Assembly: GCA_035281745.1 (NCBI GenBank)
Contig: DATEDI010000001.1
Coordinates: forward strand, 1 to 64,000
Direction: 5' to 3'
Source: 66-474 sp035281745
Lineage (GTDB): Bacteria > Pseudomonadota > Gammaproteobacteria > Xanthomonadales > Rhodanobacteraceae
Length of the DNA: 64,000 bases
This document shows, piece after piece, positions 26,695 to 35,164 of the stretch. The notes beneath the pieces are model-generated. The model was not told where the DNA came from and made no database searches. It worked only from the letters and a program-made list of their open reading frames with translations. Numbering within the stretch: the stretch's first letter is position 1; each line of letters begins with the position of its first letter. Made by a program: the position numbers and the translations under genes.

Positions 26695-28598
26695 TGGACA
26701 AGACCGACGTCCATCCGGCGGAAGCCGAGGATTCGAGCCGCAAGGCCATGCACGTGATGGTGCTCGGCGCGATCGGCGTGGTGTTCGGCGATCTGGGTAC
26801 CAGCCCGCTGTACACCTTCAGCGAAGCCTTCAGCGACCAGCACGGCATGCCGGTAACCACGTTCAACGTGTTGGGCGTGCTGTCGCTGGTGCTGTGGACG
26901 TTGCTGATCGTGGTGGCGTTGAAGTACGTCACCTTCATCATGCGCGCGGACAACAAGGGCGAAGGCGGCATCATGGCGATGATGGCGCTGGCGCAGCGTG
27001 CGACCCGGCAGCATCCGCGTACCCGCAAGCTGGTGGTGCTGGCGGCGGTGCTGGGGGCGGCGTTGTTCTTCGGCGATGGCGTGATCACGCCTTCGATCAC
27101 GGTGCTGTCCGCGGTGGAGGGCCTGGGAGTCGCCGCGCCGGCCCTGTCGCACTGGGTCGTCTGGATCGCGGTGATCGTGCTGGTCACGCTGTTCCTGATC
27201 CAGAAGCGCGGCACGGGCGGAGTCGGCAAGGTGTTTGGTCCGGTGATGTGCGTGTGGTTCGTCGCAATCGGCCTGATCGGCGTGTACAACATCGTGCAAC
27301 ATCCACTGGTGCTGCGTGCGATCAATCCCTGGTACGGCTTCAATTTCTTCATGCACCACGGCACCGGAGGATTCCTGGTGCTGGGCGCGGTGGTGCTGTG
27401 CGTGACCGGCGCCGAGGCGCTGTATGCCGACATGGGCCACTTCGGGCGCAAGCCGATCACCGTTGCGTGGTACGGTTTCGTGATGCCCGGCCTGATGCTG
27501 AATTACTTCGGGCAGGGCGCGCTGCTGGTCCACAATCCCGCAGCGGCCAGCAATCCGTTCTATCTCGCGGTGCCGTCGTGGGGGCTTTATCCGATGATCG
27601 CGTTGGCGACCGCGGCAGCGGTGATTGCCTCGCAAGCCGTGATCGCGGGTTCGTTCTCGATCATGCGCCAGGCCATCCAGCTTGGATTCCTGCCGCGCAT
27701 GCCGGTAGTGCACACGTCCAACGAGGAAGTCGGACAAATCTACTTGCCATGGATCAACCGGCTGCTGATGATCCTGGTGGTGCTGGTGGTGATCGGATTC
27801 GGTTCCTCCAAGGCGCTGGCCGGCGCCTACGGCATCGCGGTGACGGGAACCATGGCGATCGATACGGTGCTGTTCGTGATCGTTGCGTGGCGCATGTGGA
27901 AGTGGCATCCGTTGCTGGTTCTTGCGGTACTCGTGTTCTTTCTCACGATCGACCTTGCCTTCTTCGGCGCCAACACGCTGAAGATCGAGGACGGCGGCTG
28001 GTTCCCGCTGGTGCTGGGTCTCGCCGTATTCGCGATCCTCACCACCTGGCGGCGCGGCCGCGACCTGGTGCTGCGGCAGTTGAAACACGGCGGCCTTGCG
28101 CTGGCCCCGTTCATCGCCAACCTCGCGGAGCATCCGCCGACGCTGGTGGAAGGCACTGCGATTTTCCTGGTCAGCGATCCCGATGCGGTGCCGCATGCGT
28201 TGCTGCACAACCTCAAGCACAACAAGGTGCTGCACAAGCGCAACGTGATCCTGACCGTGGACACGCTGGAAACCCCGTATGCCGATGCCGACGAGCGTCT
28301 GGAACTGAAGAGCCTCGGCAATGATTTCTATCTGCTGACGCTGCGCTTCGGTTTTGCCGATGATCCCAACGTGCCCGCCGCGCTGCATGCGTGCGCCAAG
28401 CAGGGACTCGAACTCAAGATGATGGACACGACGTTTTTCCTGTCGCGTGAAACCATCGTCGCGACCGACCGACCCGGCATGGCGCTGTGGCGTGACAAGC
28501 TGTTCGCGTTCCTCGCGCGCAACGCGCTGCCCGCCACCGCGTTCTTCAGCATTCCGGGCAATCGTCTGATCGAATTGGGCGCGCAGGTCGAAATATAA
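26691..28598 (+). CDS. kup: Kup potassium transporter, first copy
   Basis: Low-affinity potassium/proton symporter of the KUP/HAK/KT family. 635 aa with about 12 membrane segments up to residue 450. The family opening LGAIGVVFGDLGTSPLYTF is followed by MRADNKGEGGIMAMMAL, FGDGVITPSITVLSAVEGL and a cytoplasmic C-terminal domain (about 455-635). The start ATG 26691 overlaps the ruvA stop, so it is translationally coupled to ruvA, an unusual pairing. Paralogous to the next gene throughout its length. Confidence 0.95.
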   Translation: MMDKTDVHPAEAEDSSRKAMHVMVLGAIGVVFGDLGTSPLYTFSEAFSDQHGMPVTTFNVLGVLSLVLWTLLIVVALKYVTFIMRADNKGEGGIMAMMALAQRATRQHPRTRKLVVLAAVLGAALFFGDGVITPSITVLSAVEGLGVAAPALSHWVVWIAVIVLVTLFLIQKRGTGGVGKVFGPVMCVWFVAIGLIGVYNIVQHPLVLRAINPWYGFNFFMHHGTGGFLVLGAVVLCVTGAEALYADMGHFGRKPITVAWYGFVMPGLMLNYFGQGALLVHNPAAASNPFYLAVPSWGLYPMIALATAAAVIASQAVIAGSFSIMRQAIQLGFLPRMPVVHTSNEEVGQIYLPWINRLLMILVVLVVIGFGSSKALAGAYGIAVTGTMAIDTVLFVIVAWRMWKWHPLLVLAVLVFFLTIDLAFFGANTLKIEDGGWFPLVLGLAVFAILTTWRRGRDLVLRQLKHGGLALAPFIANLAEHPPTLVEGTAIFLVSDPDAVPHALLHNLKHNKVLHKRNVILTVDTLETPYADADERLELKSLGNDFYLLTLRFGFADDPNVPAALHACAKQGLELKMMDTTFFLSRETIVATDRPGMALWRDKLFAFLARNALPATAFFSIPGNRLIELGAQVEI

Positions 28599-28709
28599 GA
28601 CGCCTCGCGTCTCCCTGAACCGCACACTGCCGGGAAGCGGGGGCTTGACTCGCGCTTGGTGCGGGCGCACTACACTTCGCGCCCACTTTTTCCGCTCCCG
28701 GGTGCGAAC

Positions 28710-30599
28710 GTGCACGCGACGGTTTCCGACTTCAAAACTTCGCCCTCCATGCGCGCACTCGCGCTTGGCGCGATCGGCGTGGTGTTCGGCGACATTGGCA
28801 CCAGCCCGCTGTACACGTTGCAGGAAGTATTCAGCGAAAAATACGGCCTGCACGTCGCGCAAGCCAGCGTGTTCGGCGTGTTGTCGCTGGTGTTCTGGGC
28901 GCTGATGCTGGTGGTGACGCTGAAGTACGTGATGTTCGTGATGCGCGCCGACAACAAGGGCGAGGGTGGCATCATGGCGCTGCTGACACTGGCCCAGCGC
29001 GGCGTGCGCGGGATGCCCCGCCTGCGTTGGCTGGTCGCATTGCTGGCGATTTTCGGCGCCGCGCTGTTCTATGGCGATGGCGTGATCACGCCGGCGATGA
29101 CGGTGTTGTCGGCGGTGGAAGGATTGAAGGTTGCCGAGCCGGCACTCGGGCGCTGGGTGGTCTGGGTCAGCGTCGCGATTCTGTTGCTGCTGTTCGCGCT
29201 GCAGCGCCGCGGCACCGCCGGCATCGGCGCGGTGTTCGGGCCGGTGATGTGCGTGTGGTTCACGGTGATCGCGCTGCTGGGCGTGCACATGATTGTGCGC
29301 GCGCCGCAAATCCTGCTTGCGTTGAATCCCTATTACGCGGTGCGCTTCTTCCAGTCGCACGGCATCGCCGGGTTCGTAGCCCTGGGTGGCGTGGTGCTGG
29401 CAGTGACCGGCACCGAGGCGTTGTATGCCGACATGGGGCATTTCGGCAAGTCGCCAATCCAGCGCGCATGGCTGGGCTTCGTGTTCCCGGCGTTGTTGCT
29501 CAACTACTTCGGGCAGGGTGCATTGCTGCTGGAGAACCCTGGCGCGGCGGCCGATCCGTTCTACCTGCTGGTGCCGCACGTGTTGCTGTACCCGATGGTG
29601 GTACTCGCGACGGCGGCGGCGGTGATCGCCTCGCAGGCGGTGATCACGGGCGCATATTCGATGACCCGCGAGGCGGTGCAACTCGGGTACTCGCCGCGCA
29701 TGCGCGTGGTGCACACCTCCAGCCGCATGGCCGGGCAGATCTTCGTGCCATGGATCAACCGGATGCTGCTGCTGCTGGTGGTCGCGGCAGTAATCGGGTT
29801 CCGTTCATCGGAAAACCTCGGCGCCGCCTACGGGATCGCGGTGACCGGCACGATGGTGGTCACCACGCTGCTGATGCTGATCGTGGCGGTTCGGCTGTGG
29901 CACTGGAAGCTGCCGCTGGTCATCGCAATCGCAGTGGCGTTCCTGGCGATCGATCTCGCTTTCTTTGGCGCCAACCTGCTGAAGGTCGAGCACGGCGGCT
30001 GGTTTCCGCTGGTGCTGGGCCTTGTGGTGTTCACGGTGATGACAACATGGCGGCGTGGCCGCGAACTGGTCTTGCGCCAGTTGAAGCACGGCGGCCTCGC
30101 GCTCGGGCCGTTCATCACCAGCATCGCCGAACACTCACCGTCGCGGGTGCCCGGCACTGCGGTATTCATGACCGCCAACTTGAACTCGGTGCCGCATGCA
30201 TTGCTGCACAGCCTCAAGCACTTCAAGGTGCTGCACGAACGCAACGTATTGCTGAGCGTGGAGACGCTGGAAACGCCTTTCGCGGGTGCCTCCGAGCGCA
30301 TCGAGGTTCGCGACCTTGGTCATTCGTTCCATGCGATGACGCTGCGTTTCGGTTTCATGGAGGACCCCGACGTACCGGCGGCGCTGGTGGCCTGCACGAA
30401 GCAGGGATTCGCCTTCGACATGATGGACACCACGTTCTTCCTGTCGCGCGAAACGGTGGTAGCCACCAAACGGCCTGGCATGGCGCATTGGCGCGACACC
30501 TTGTTCACATTCCTCGCACGCAATGCAATGCCTGCGACGGCGTATTTCCACATTCCCGGCAATCGGCTGGTGGAACTGGGAACGCAGGTCGAAATCTAG
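28710..30599 (+). CDS. kup: Kup potassium transporter, second copy
   Basis: 629 aa from GTG 28710; an in-frame ATG at 28749 (MRALALGAIGVVFGDIGTSP) is possible. It carries the same KUP motifs as the first copy and is co-linear with it (FGDGVITPAMTVLSAVEGL; the C-terminus NRLVELGTQVEI versus NRLIELGAQVEI). This makes a tandem duplication clear, but the sequence has diverged moderately, mainly in the first 20 and loop residues. A 111-bp gap separates the copies, so the second could have its own promoter. No frameshift in either copy. Confidence 0.95.
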   Translation: MHATVSDFKTSPSMRALALGAIGVVFGDIGTSPLYTLQEVFSEKYGLHVAQASVFGVLSLVFWALMLVVTLKYVMFVMRADNKGEGGIMALLTLAQRGVRGMPRLRWLVALLAIFGAALFYGDGVITPAMTVLSAVEGLKVAEPALGRWVVWVSVAILLLLFALQRRGTAGIGAVFGPVMCVWFTVIALLGVHMIVRAPQILLALNPYYAVRFFQSHGIAGFVALGGVVLAVTGTEALYADMGHFGKSPIQRAWLGFVFPALLLNYFGQGALLLENPGAAADPFYLLVPHVLLYPMVVLATAAAVIASQAVITGAYSMTREAVQLGYSPRMRVVHTSSRMAGQIFVPWINRMLLLLVVAAVIGFRSSENLGAAYGIAVTGTMVVTTLLMLIVAVRLWHWKLPLVIAIAVAFLAIDLAFFGANLLKVEHGGWFPLVLGLVVFTVMTTWRRGRELVLRQLKHGGLALGPFITSIAEHSPSRVPGTAVFMTANLNSVPHALLHSLKHFKVLHERNVLLSVETLETPFAGASERIEVRDLGHSFHAMTLRFGFMEDPDVPAALVACTKQGFAFDMMDTTFFLSRETVVATKRPGMAHWRDTLFTFLARNAMPATAYFHIPGNRLVELGTQVEI

Positions 30600-30690
30600 C
30601 CGCGCCTGGTGCCTGATCGCATCCTGAACATGCGATGTGACATCCGATTGCGGGCAGCGCATGATGAAAACCACCCAGCATGGGAAAACG

Positions 30691-30704
30691 CTTGCAATTG
30701 CAAG
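30691..30704. promoter_or_regulatory. Perfect palindrome upstream of DUF6496 gene
   Basis: CTTGCAATTGCAAG, a 14-bp perfect dyad 47 bp before the start codon. It has the size of a small operator, but no regulator can be named. Confidence 0.3.
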
Positions 30705-30750
30705 GGTCGGATTCACCCGCAGTGTTCACGGACTGACGAAGAGGTGAGAC

Positions 30751-31266
30751 ATGCCTGACAAGAAGACGATTGCGCGCGCGAAGAAGGACAAGCGCGAAGG
30801 CAAATCCGCCAGCACCCAGGCCGGCGAATTCGTGCGCGAGGAAATCGACCACATCCGGCAGGGCAAGCATGGAGCGCGATCGACCAGGCAGGCGATCGCG
30901 ATCGGCTTGTCGGAAGCGCGTCGCGCGGGTGTCGATCTGCCGCCGCCAAAAAAGGGCGAGGCGCCGCGCGAGACCATCAAACAGGCCAAGCGCGACCGCG
31001 CGACGGCAAAGAAGTCGGGTTCGAAGATAGCCAAAAAGAGCTCAAGCAAGCGTGCGCGCGCGAGCCGCAAGGCGCTGAAACGGGAGGGCCGTTCCGCCGC
31101 ATCCAGACTGGCGCTGTCGAAACACGCGCGCAAGTCGGCGCGCAAGCGCAGCGCCAGTGAACGGTCGGCGGCGGCCAAGAAGGCCGCGCGCACCAAGGGC
31201 GCAAAAGAACGTTCGGCTGCGGCACGCAAGGCTGCGCGCACGCGCGCAAAAAACCGCGGGCGCTGA
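30751..31266 (+). CDS. DUF6496 basic histone-like protein
   Basis: 171 aa. The N-terminal half resembles DUF6496: KREGKSASTQAGEFVREEID and a following RSTRQAIAIGLSEARRAGV. From about residue 75 it is a long Lys/Arg/Ala/Ser tail with KKAARTKGAKERSAAARKAA-type repeats, resembling histone H1 or AlgP-like tails. Nucleic acid binding is likely from charge; the function is unknown. Strong site GAGGTGAG just upstream of the ATG. It lies between kup and ruvB. Confidence 0.85.
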   Translation: MPDKKTIARAKKDKREGKSASTQAGEFVREEIDHIRQGKHGARSTRQAIAIGLSEARRAGVDLPPPKKGEAPRETIKQAKRDRATAKKSGSKIAKKSSSKRARASRKALKREGRSAASRLALSKHARKSARKRSASERSAAAKKAARTKGAKERSAAARKAARTRAKNRGR

Positions 31267-31463
31267 AGTCGCGCCTTCGCACAACAAGCGCCAGCGCTGC
31301 ATTGCCGAAGCAATCATTGGACACGTATTTGCACGGATACTTGCAGATCATCGGGGGAAGTTCCTGCTGATCCGCATTGATCCCTGTCAAAACCGCTCTT
31401 GCAGTGGTCGTCCGGCCACGGAGCGCGCAGCCGTCCACCTGCGCGTTCCGGCATAATCGGCAC

Positions 31464-32510
31464 ATGAGCGAATCCCGCGTCGTCGACGCTGTCGAAAGCC
31501 CCGCCGAGCAGGTCGTCGAAGCGAGCGTGCGGCCGCGCACGCTGGCCGATTACGTCGGGCAGGCCGCGATGCGCGAACAGCTGTCGCTGTCGATCGAGGC
31601 AGCGAAAAAACGCGGCGATGCGCTGGATCACGTGCTGGTATTCGGGCCGCCCGGCCTCGGCAAGACCACCATCTCGCACGTGATCGCCAACGAACTCGGC
31701 GTAAACCTTCGCACCACCTCGGGTCCGGTGCTGGAACGTGCGGGCGACCTTGCCGCGCTGCTCACCAACCTGCAACCGCACGACGTGCTTTTCATCGACG
31801 AGATCCATCGCCTGTCGCCGGTGGTGGAAGAGGTGCTGTATCCGGCGCTGGAGGATTTCCAGATCGACATCATGCTGGGCGAGGGCCCGGCCGCTCGTTC
31901 GATCAAACTGGACCTGCCGCGTTTCACGCTGGTCGGCGCAACCACCCGTGCCGGCATGCTGACGTCGCCCCTGCGCGATCGTTTCGGCATCGTGCACCGA
32001 CTGGAGTTCTACACGCCCGGCGAATTGGCCTCGATCGTCGCGCGCTCGGCGCGCATCCTGGATATCGCCTGCGACGAAGCCGGCGCGGCCGAAATCGCGC
32101 GGCGTGCGCGCGGCACGCCGCGCATCGCCAATCGCCTGTTGCGTCGGGTGCGCGATTACGCCGAGGTGCGGGCGGGTGGGCGCATCACCCGCGACGCCGC
32201 GTCGGCGGCGCTGGAAATGCTGCAGGTGGATGCCGGCGGTTACGACGAATTGGATCGCCGCCTGTTGCGCCTGATCCTGGAACAGTTCGACGGCGGTCCA
32301 GTGGGCGTGGAATCGCTGGCCGCGGCGCTGGCCGAGGATCGCGACACCATCGAAGATGTGCTGGAACCTTACCTGATCCAGCAGGGCCTGCTGGCGCGCA
32401 CCGCGCGCGGACGCATCGCCACCGCCAAGGCATGGCGGCATTTCGGGCTGAAACCGCCGCACGGCAGTGAGCCAGCAATGAACCTGTTCGGCGAAAGGGG
32501 GTCAGAGTGA
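31464..32510 (+). CDS. ruvB: RuvB, Holliday junction branch-migration motor
   Basis: AAA+ hexamer driving branch migration with RuvA. 348 aa. Walker A is GPPGLGKTT, Walker B is LFIDEIHRLS, sensor 1 lies in LVGATTRAGML and the arginine finger region is PLRDRFGI. The C-terminal winged helix ends GRIATAKAWRHFGLKPP, after which the usual family end is passed by about 17 residues. The last codons (Arg-Gly-Ser-Glu-stop) fall inside a GTCAGAGTGACTTTT repeat, so the tail appears repeat-derived. Unusually, it is unlinked from ruvA. Confidence 0.96.
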   Translation: MSESRVVDAVESPAEQVVEASVRPRTLADYVGQAAMREQLSLSIEAAKKRGDALDHVLVFGPPGLGKTTISHVIANELGVNLRTTSGPVLERAGDLAALLTNLQPHDVLFIDEIHRLSPVVEEVLYPALEDFQIDIMLGEGPAARSIKLDLPRFTLVGATTRAGMLTSPLRDRFGIVHRLEFYTPGELASIVARSARILDIACDEAGAAEIARRARGTPRIANRLLRRVRDYAEVRAGGRITRDAASAALEMLQVDAGGYDELDRRLLRLILEQFDGGPVGVESLAAALAEDRDTIEDVLEPYLIQQGLLARTARGRIATAKAWRHFGLKPPHGSEPAMNLFGERGSE

Positions 32511-32606
32511 CTTTTGGCCGCACCCCACCAAAAGAAGGGGGCCAGAGTGACTTTTCATGACGTTTCGGAAAAAATCCGGGCGAATGGAAAAGTCACTCTG
32601 ACCCCC
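32497..32606. repeat. Triple GTCAGAGTGACTTTT repeat element
   Basis: Three 19-bp copies: direct at 32497-32515 (GGGGGTCAGAGTGACTTTT), direct with one change at 32537-32555 and inverted at 32588-32606. The last two form an inverted pair around a 32-bp spacer. The first copy contains the ruvB stop codon. From memory, similar GTCAGAGTGACTTTT motifs recur between genes in many proteobacteria, sometimes near REP-associated transposases. No transposase is present here. Confidence 0.75.
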
Positions 32607-32629
32607 TGCTTCGGACCACCGGCGTGCGT

Positions 32630-33070
32630 ATGAACAATCAGGCGCCCTCCCTTCTTGTTGCGTTCAGGTGGCGGACAAGGGTGTATTGGGAAGATACCGA
32701 CGCTGGCGGCGTGGTGTACCACGCGGGGTATCTCCGGTTTCTGGAACGCGCGCGCACCGAATGGATGCGCGCGATGGCAATGGGGCAGGATGCCCTGCGC
32801 CGGTCGCACGGAATCGTGTTCGTGGTGCGCGAATTGAGCATCGCCTATGACAAGCCGGCCCGACTTGACGACGAACTGGATTCGACGGTGCGGGTCGGGC
32901 GCCTGCGTTCGGCCAGCATGGACATCGCACAGGATGTGCTGCGCGCGGCCGACGGCGTTACGCTGGCGCGCGCACGGGTGCGTATTGCGTGCGTGGATGC
33001 CGAGGCGTTCGTGCCGCGTCGAATTCCGTCGAACATCGCTGATTTGATTCAAGGACACAACTTCGAATGA
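32630..33070 (+). CDS. ybgC: YbgC acyl-CoA thioesterase
   Basis: Hot-dog-fold thioesterase at the head of the tol-pal cluster. 146 aa from ATG 32630 (a GTG two codons earlier is possible). The active-site segment YWEDTDAGGVVYHAGYLRFL contains the catalytic Asp (DTDAGGVVYH). It probably acts on acyl-CoA or acyl-ACP in phospholipid metabolism. Its stop overlaps the tolQ start by four bases. Confidence 0.93.
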   Translation: MNNQAPSLLVAFRWRTRVYWEDTDAGGVVYHAGYLRFLERARTEWMRAMAMGQDALRRSHGIVFVVRELSIAYDKPARLDDELDSTVRVGRLRSASMDIAQDVLRAADGVTLARARVRIACVDAEAFVPRRIPSNIADLIQGHNFE

Positions 33071-33786
33071 ACGGTTCCATCAACATCCTCGATTTGGTCA
33101 TCCACGCCAGTTGGCCGGTGAAGCTGGTGCTGCTGATCCTGGTGATCTTCTCGTTCACGTCGTGGGTGATCATTTTCCGCAAGAAGGCGATGCTCGATGC
33201 CGCCGCCCGCGATGCCGACGGTTTCGAGGAACGCTTCTGGTCGGGCGTGGATCTCGCGGCGTTGTTTCGCGAAGTCGGCAACCGCGCGGGCGAAGCGGGC
33301 GGACTCGCGGCGGTGTTCGAATCGGGCTTCCGCGAATTCGTGCGCCAGCGCCAGCGCGGCGGCGGTGAGGACCGGCGGGCGGTGATGGAAGCCTCCGAAC
33401 GCGCGATGCGGGTGGCCGGCACGCGTGAAGTCGAGAAGCTGGAACACAACCTCGAGTACCTCGCCAACGTCGGGTCCATCAGCACCTACGTGGGTCTGTT
33501 CGGCACGGTGTGGGGCATCATGATCGCCTTCCAGGGCCTCGGCAGCCTCAAGCAGGCCACCATCGCCACCGTCGCGCCAGGTATTTCCGAGGCGCTGGTC
33601 GCGACCGCGATGGGCCTGTTCGCCGCGATCCCCGCGGTGTGGGCGTACAACCGTTATTCGACGCGACTGGAACGCATCACGGTCCGCTACGACACGTTCC
33701 AGGAAGAGTTTTCTTCCGTGCTGCACCGGCAGATGCAATCCGAGCAGCCCGCGCCGCCCGAACGCGCGAAGGCGCCGGTGCGGTAG
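33067..33786 (+). CDS. tolQ: TolQ, Tol-Pal proton channel subunit
   Basis: 239 aa inner-membrane protein with three membrane segments (about 15-35, 140-160, 175-195), the last two containing the TolQ/ExbB/MotA-like stretch YVGLFGTVWGIMIAFQGLG. With TolR it forms the proton-driven motor energising TolA for outer-membrane constriction at division. Starts within the ybgC stop. Confidence 0.97.
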   Translation: MNGSINILDLVIHASWPVKLVLLILVIFSFTSWVIIFRKKAMLDAAARDADGFEERFWSGVDLAALFREVGNRAGEAGGLAAVFESGFREFVRQRQRGGGEDRRAVMEASERAMRVAGTREVEKLEHNLEYLANVGSISTYVGLFGTVWGIMIAFQGLGSLKQATIATVAPGISEALVATAMGLFAAIPAVWAYNRYSTRLERITVRYDTFQEEFSSVLHRQMQSEQPAPPERAKAPVR

Positions 33787-33795
33787 GAGTTTCGT

Positions 33796-34251
33796 ATGGC
33801 TCTGCAAACCCGCAACCGTCGCCACCGGCGAATGGCGGAAATCAACATCGTGCCGTACATCGACGTGATGCTGGTGCTGCTGATCATCTTCATGGTGACC
33901 GCGCCGATGTTGAACCTCGGTGCCGACATCCAGTTGCCGCAGTCCGGCGCCAAGGCACTGCAGGACGAAAAGCAACCGGTGCTGGTGACGGTGGACCACG
34001 ACGGCAACGTGTTCCTGACGCTCGGCAAGAGTCCGCGCGAACAGGTCGATGACGACACGCTGGTGAAAGACGTGTCTGCGTTCGTGAAGCAGGATCCGAA
34101 AGCCTCGGTGATGCTGGGCGGCGACAAGCGCGTCGATTACGGGCGCGTCAACCAGGTGCTGGGGTTGCTGCAGCAGGCCGGCGTCGCCAAGGTCGGATTG
34201 ATGAGCCAGCCGGAGACCACGGTGGCCCCCGCGAGCAATGGAAAGCGCTGA
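33796..34251 (+). CDS. tolR: TolR, Tol-Pal motor subunit
   Basis: 151 aa: one membrane helix near the N-terminus with the proton-carrying Asp in EINIVPYIDVMLVLLIIFMV, then a periplasmic ExbD-like domain. GGAG stands ahead of the ATG. The end overlaps tolA by 14 bases in another frame. Confidence 0.96.
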   Translation: MALQTRNRRHRRMAEINIVPYIDVMLVLLIIFMVTAPMLNLGADIQLPQSGAKALQDEKQPVLVTVDHDGNVFLTLGKSPREQVDDDTLVKDVSAFVKQDPKASVMLGGDKRVDYGRVNQVLGLLQQAGVAKVGLMSQPETTVAPASNGKR

Positions 34252-35164
34252 CGCCACACCGCGCGCGGTCGCCTATTCCGCGTTGCTGCATCTCGGCATC
34301 GTCGCGTTTCTGGCGCTGGCGATGTTGAACTGCACGCATTGGGAAGGCGTGGCCGACGTGCTGCACCTGCCCGAATCGATGCGGCCTGTCACCTGCACGC
34401 GCATGGTGCAGTTGCAGGGGCCGGTCATTGAGGCAACCCTGGTGGGTCCCGTCGGGGCGCCGCCGCCGCCCGCGTCCAGACACGCGCAAAAGGCCTCGCC
34501 GAAGCACGAGGAAAAAGCCGAACCGAAACCCAAGCCGCCGCCGCCCGCGCCGGTGCGCGTGTTGCCAACGCCCGTGCCGCAGCCGAGATTGAAGGATCAG
34601 GAAAAGATCGCCGAGATCGCCGAGCAGAAGGCGGAGCAGGAAAAGAAGGCGCAGGAAGAACAACAGAAGCAGCGCATGGCGGAATTGACCAAGCAGAAGG
34701 AAGCCGAGCGCATCCTGAAAGAGCTGGCCAAGGTCAGAGCCGAAAGCGAAGCCCAGCAGCGCAAGATCAACCTCGAGGCGCAGAAGGCGCAGCAACTCGC
34801 CGATTTGCACAAGGCCAGCCAGACCCAGAACGCGCAGAACGTGCCGGAGGCCAAGCAGGCCATGACCGGGCAGGCGGGCACCTCCAATGATGCCTACGTC
34901 GCCGCGTTGCAGAATGCGATCACGCAGAATTGGTTGCGTCCCGACAATATTCCGGTCGGCGTGGTATGCCCCGTGGAAATCAAGCAGATACCGGGCGGTC
35001 AGGTGATATCTGCCACAGTATTGCCGAGTTGTCCGTTCAGCGACGTGGCCAGGGCGTCGGTCGAACATGCGGTGCTGCGGTCCTCGCCGCTGCCCTACAA
35101 GGGGTTTGAAAAACAATTCAATCGCGACATCATCTTCAATTTCACGGTGACTTCATCGCAATGA
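34238..35164 (+). CDS. tolA: TolA, Tol-Pal energy-transducing rod
   Basis: 308 aa with one N-terminal membrane anchor (about 11-30), a Pro/Lys linker (PEPKPKPPPPAP type, about 75-110), a long charged coiled coil (about 118-205, rich in EKKAQEEQQKQR) and a C-terminal globular domain (about 215-308) that contacts Pal and TolB. The conserved ending ..NFTVTSSQ is followed by an ATGA overlap with tolB. Confidence 0.95.
   Translation: MESADATPRAVAYSALLHLGIVAFLALAMLNCTHWEGVADVLHLPESMRPVTCTRMVQLQGPVIEATLVGPVGAPPPPASRHAQKASPKHEEKAEPKPKPPPPAPVRVLPTPVPQPRLKDQEKIAEIAEQKAEQEKKAQEEQQKQRMAELTKQKEAERILKELAKVRAESEAQQRKINLEAQKAQQLADLHKASQTQNAQNVPEAKQAMTGQAGTSNDAYVAALQNAITQNWLRPDNIPVGVVCPVEIKQIPGGQVISATVLPSCPFSDVARASVEHAVLRSSPLPYKGFEKQFNRDIIFNFTVTSSQ

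Noticed and set aside
28645..28676. Possible kup2 promoter TTGACT...TACACT
   Set aside because: Spacing is 20 bp, too long for a normal sigma-70 promoter, and the -10 is poor.
26589..29714. A very long open frame on the minus strand opposite the two kup genes
   Set aside because: It is antisense to both intact kup genes. Its composition (many His, Gln, Arg) is what high-GC codon bias produces on the opposite strand. No recognisable domain or start signal.
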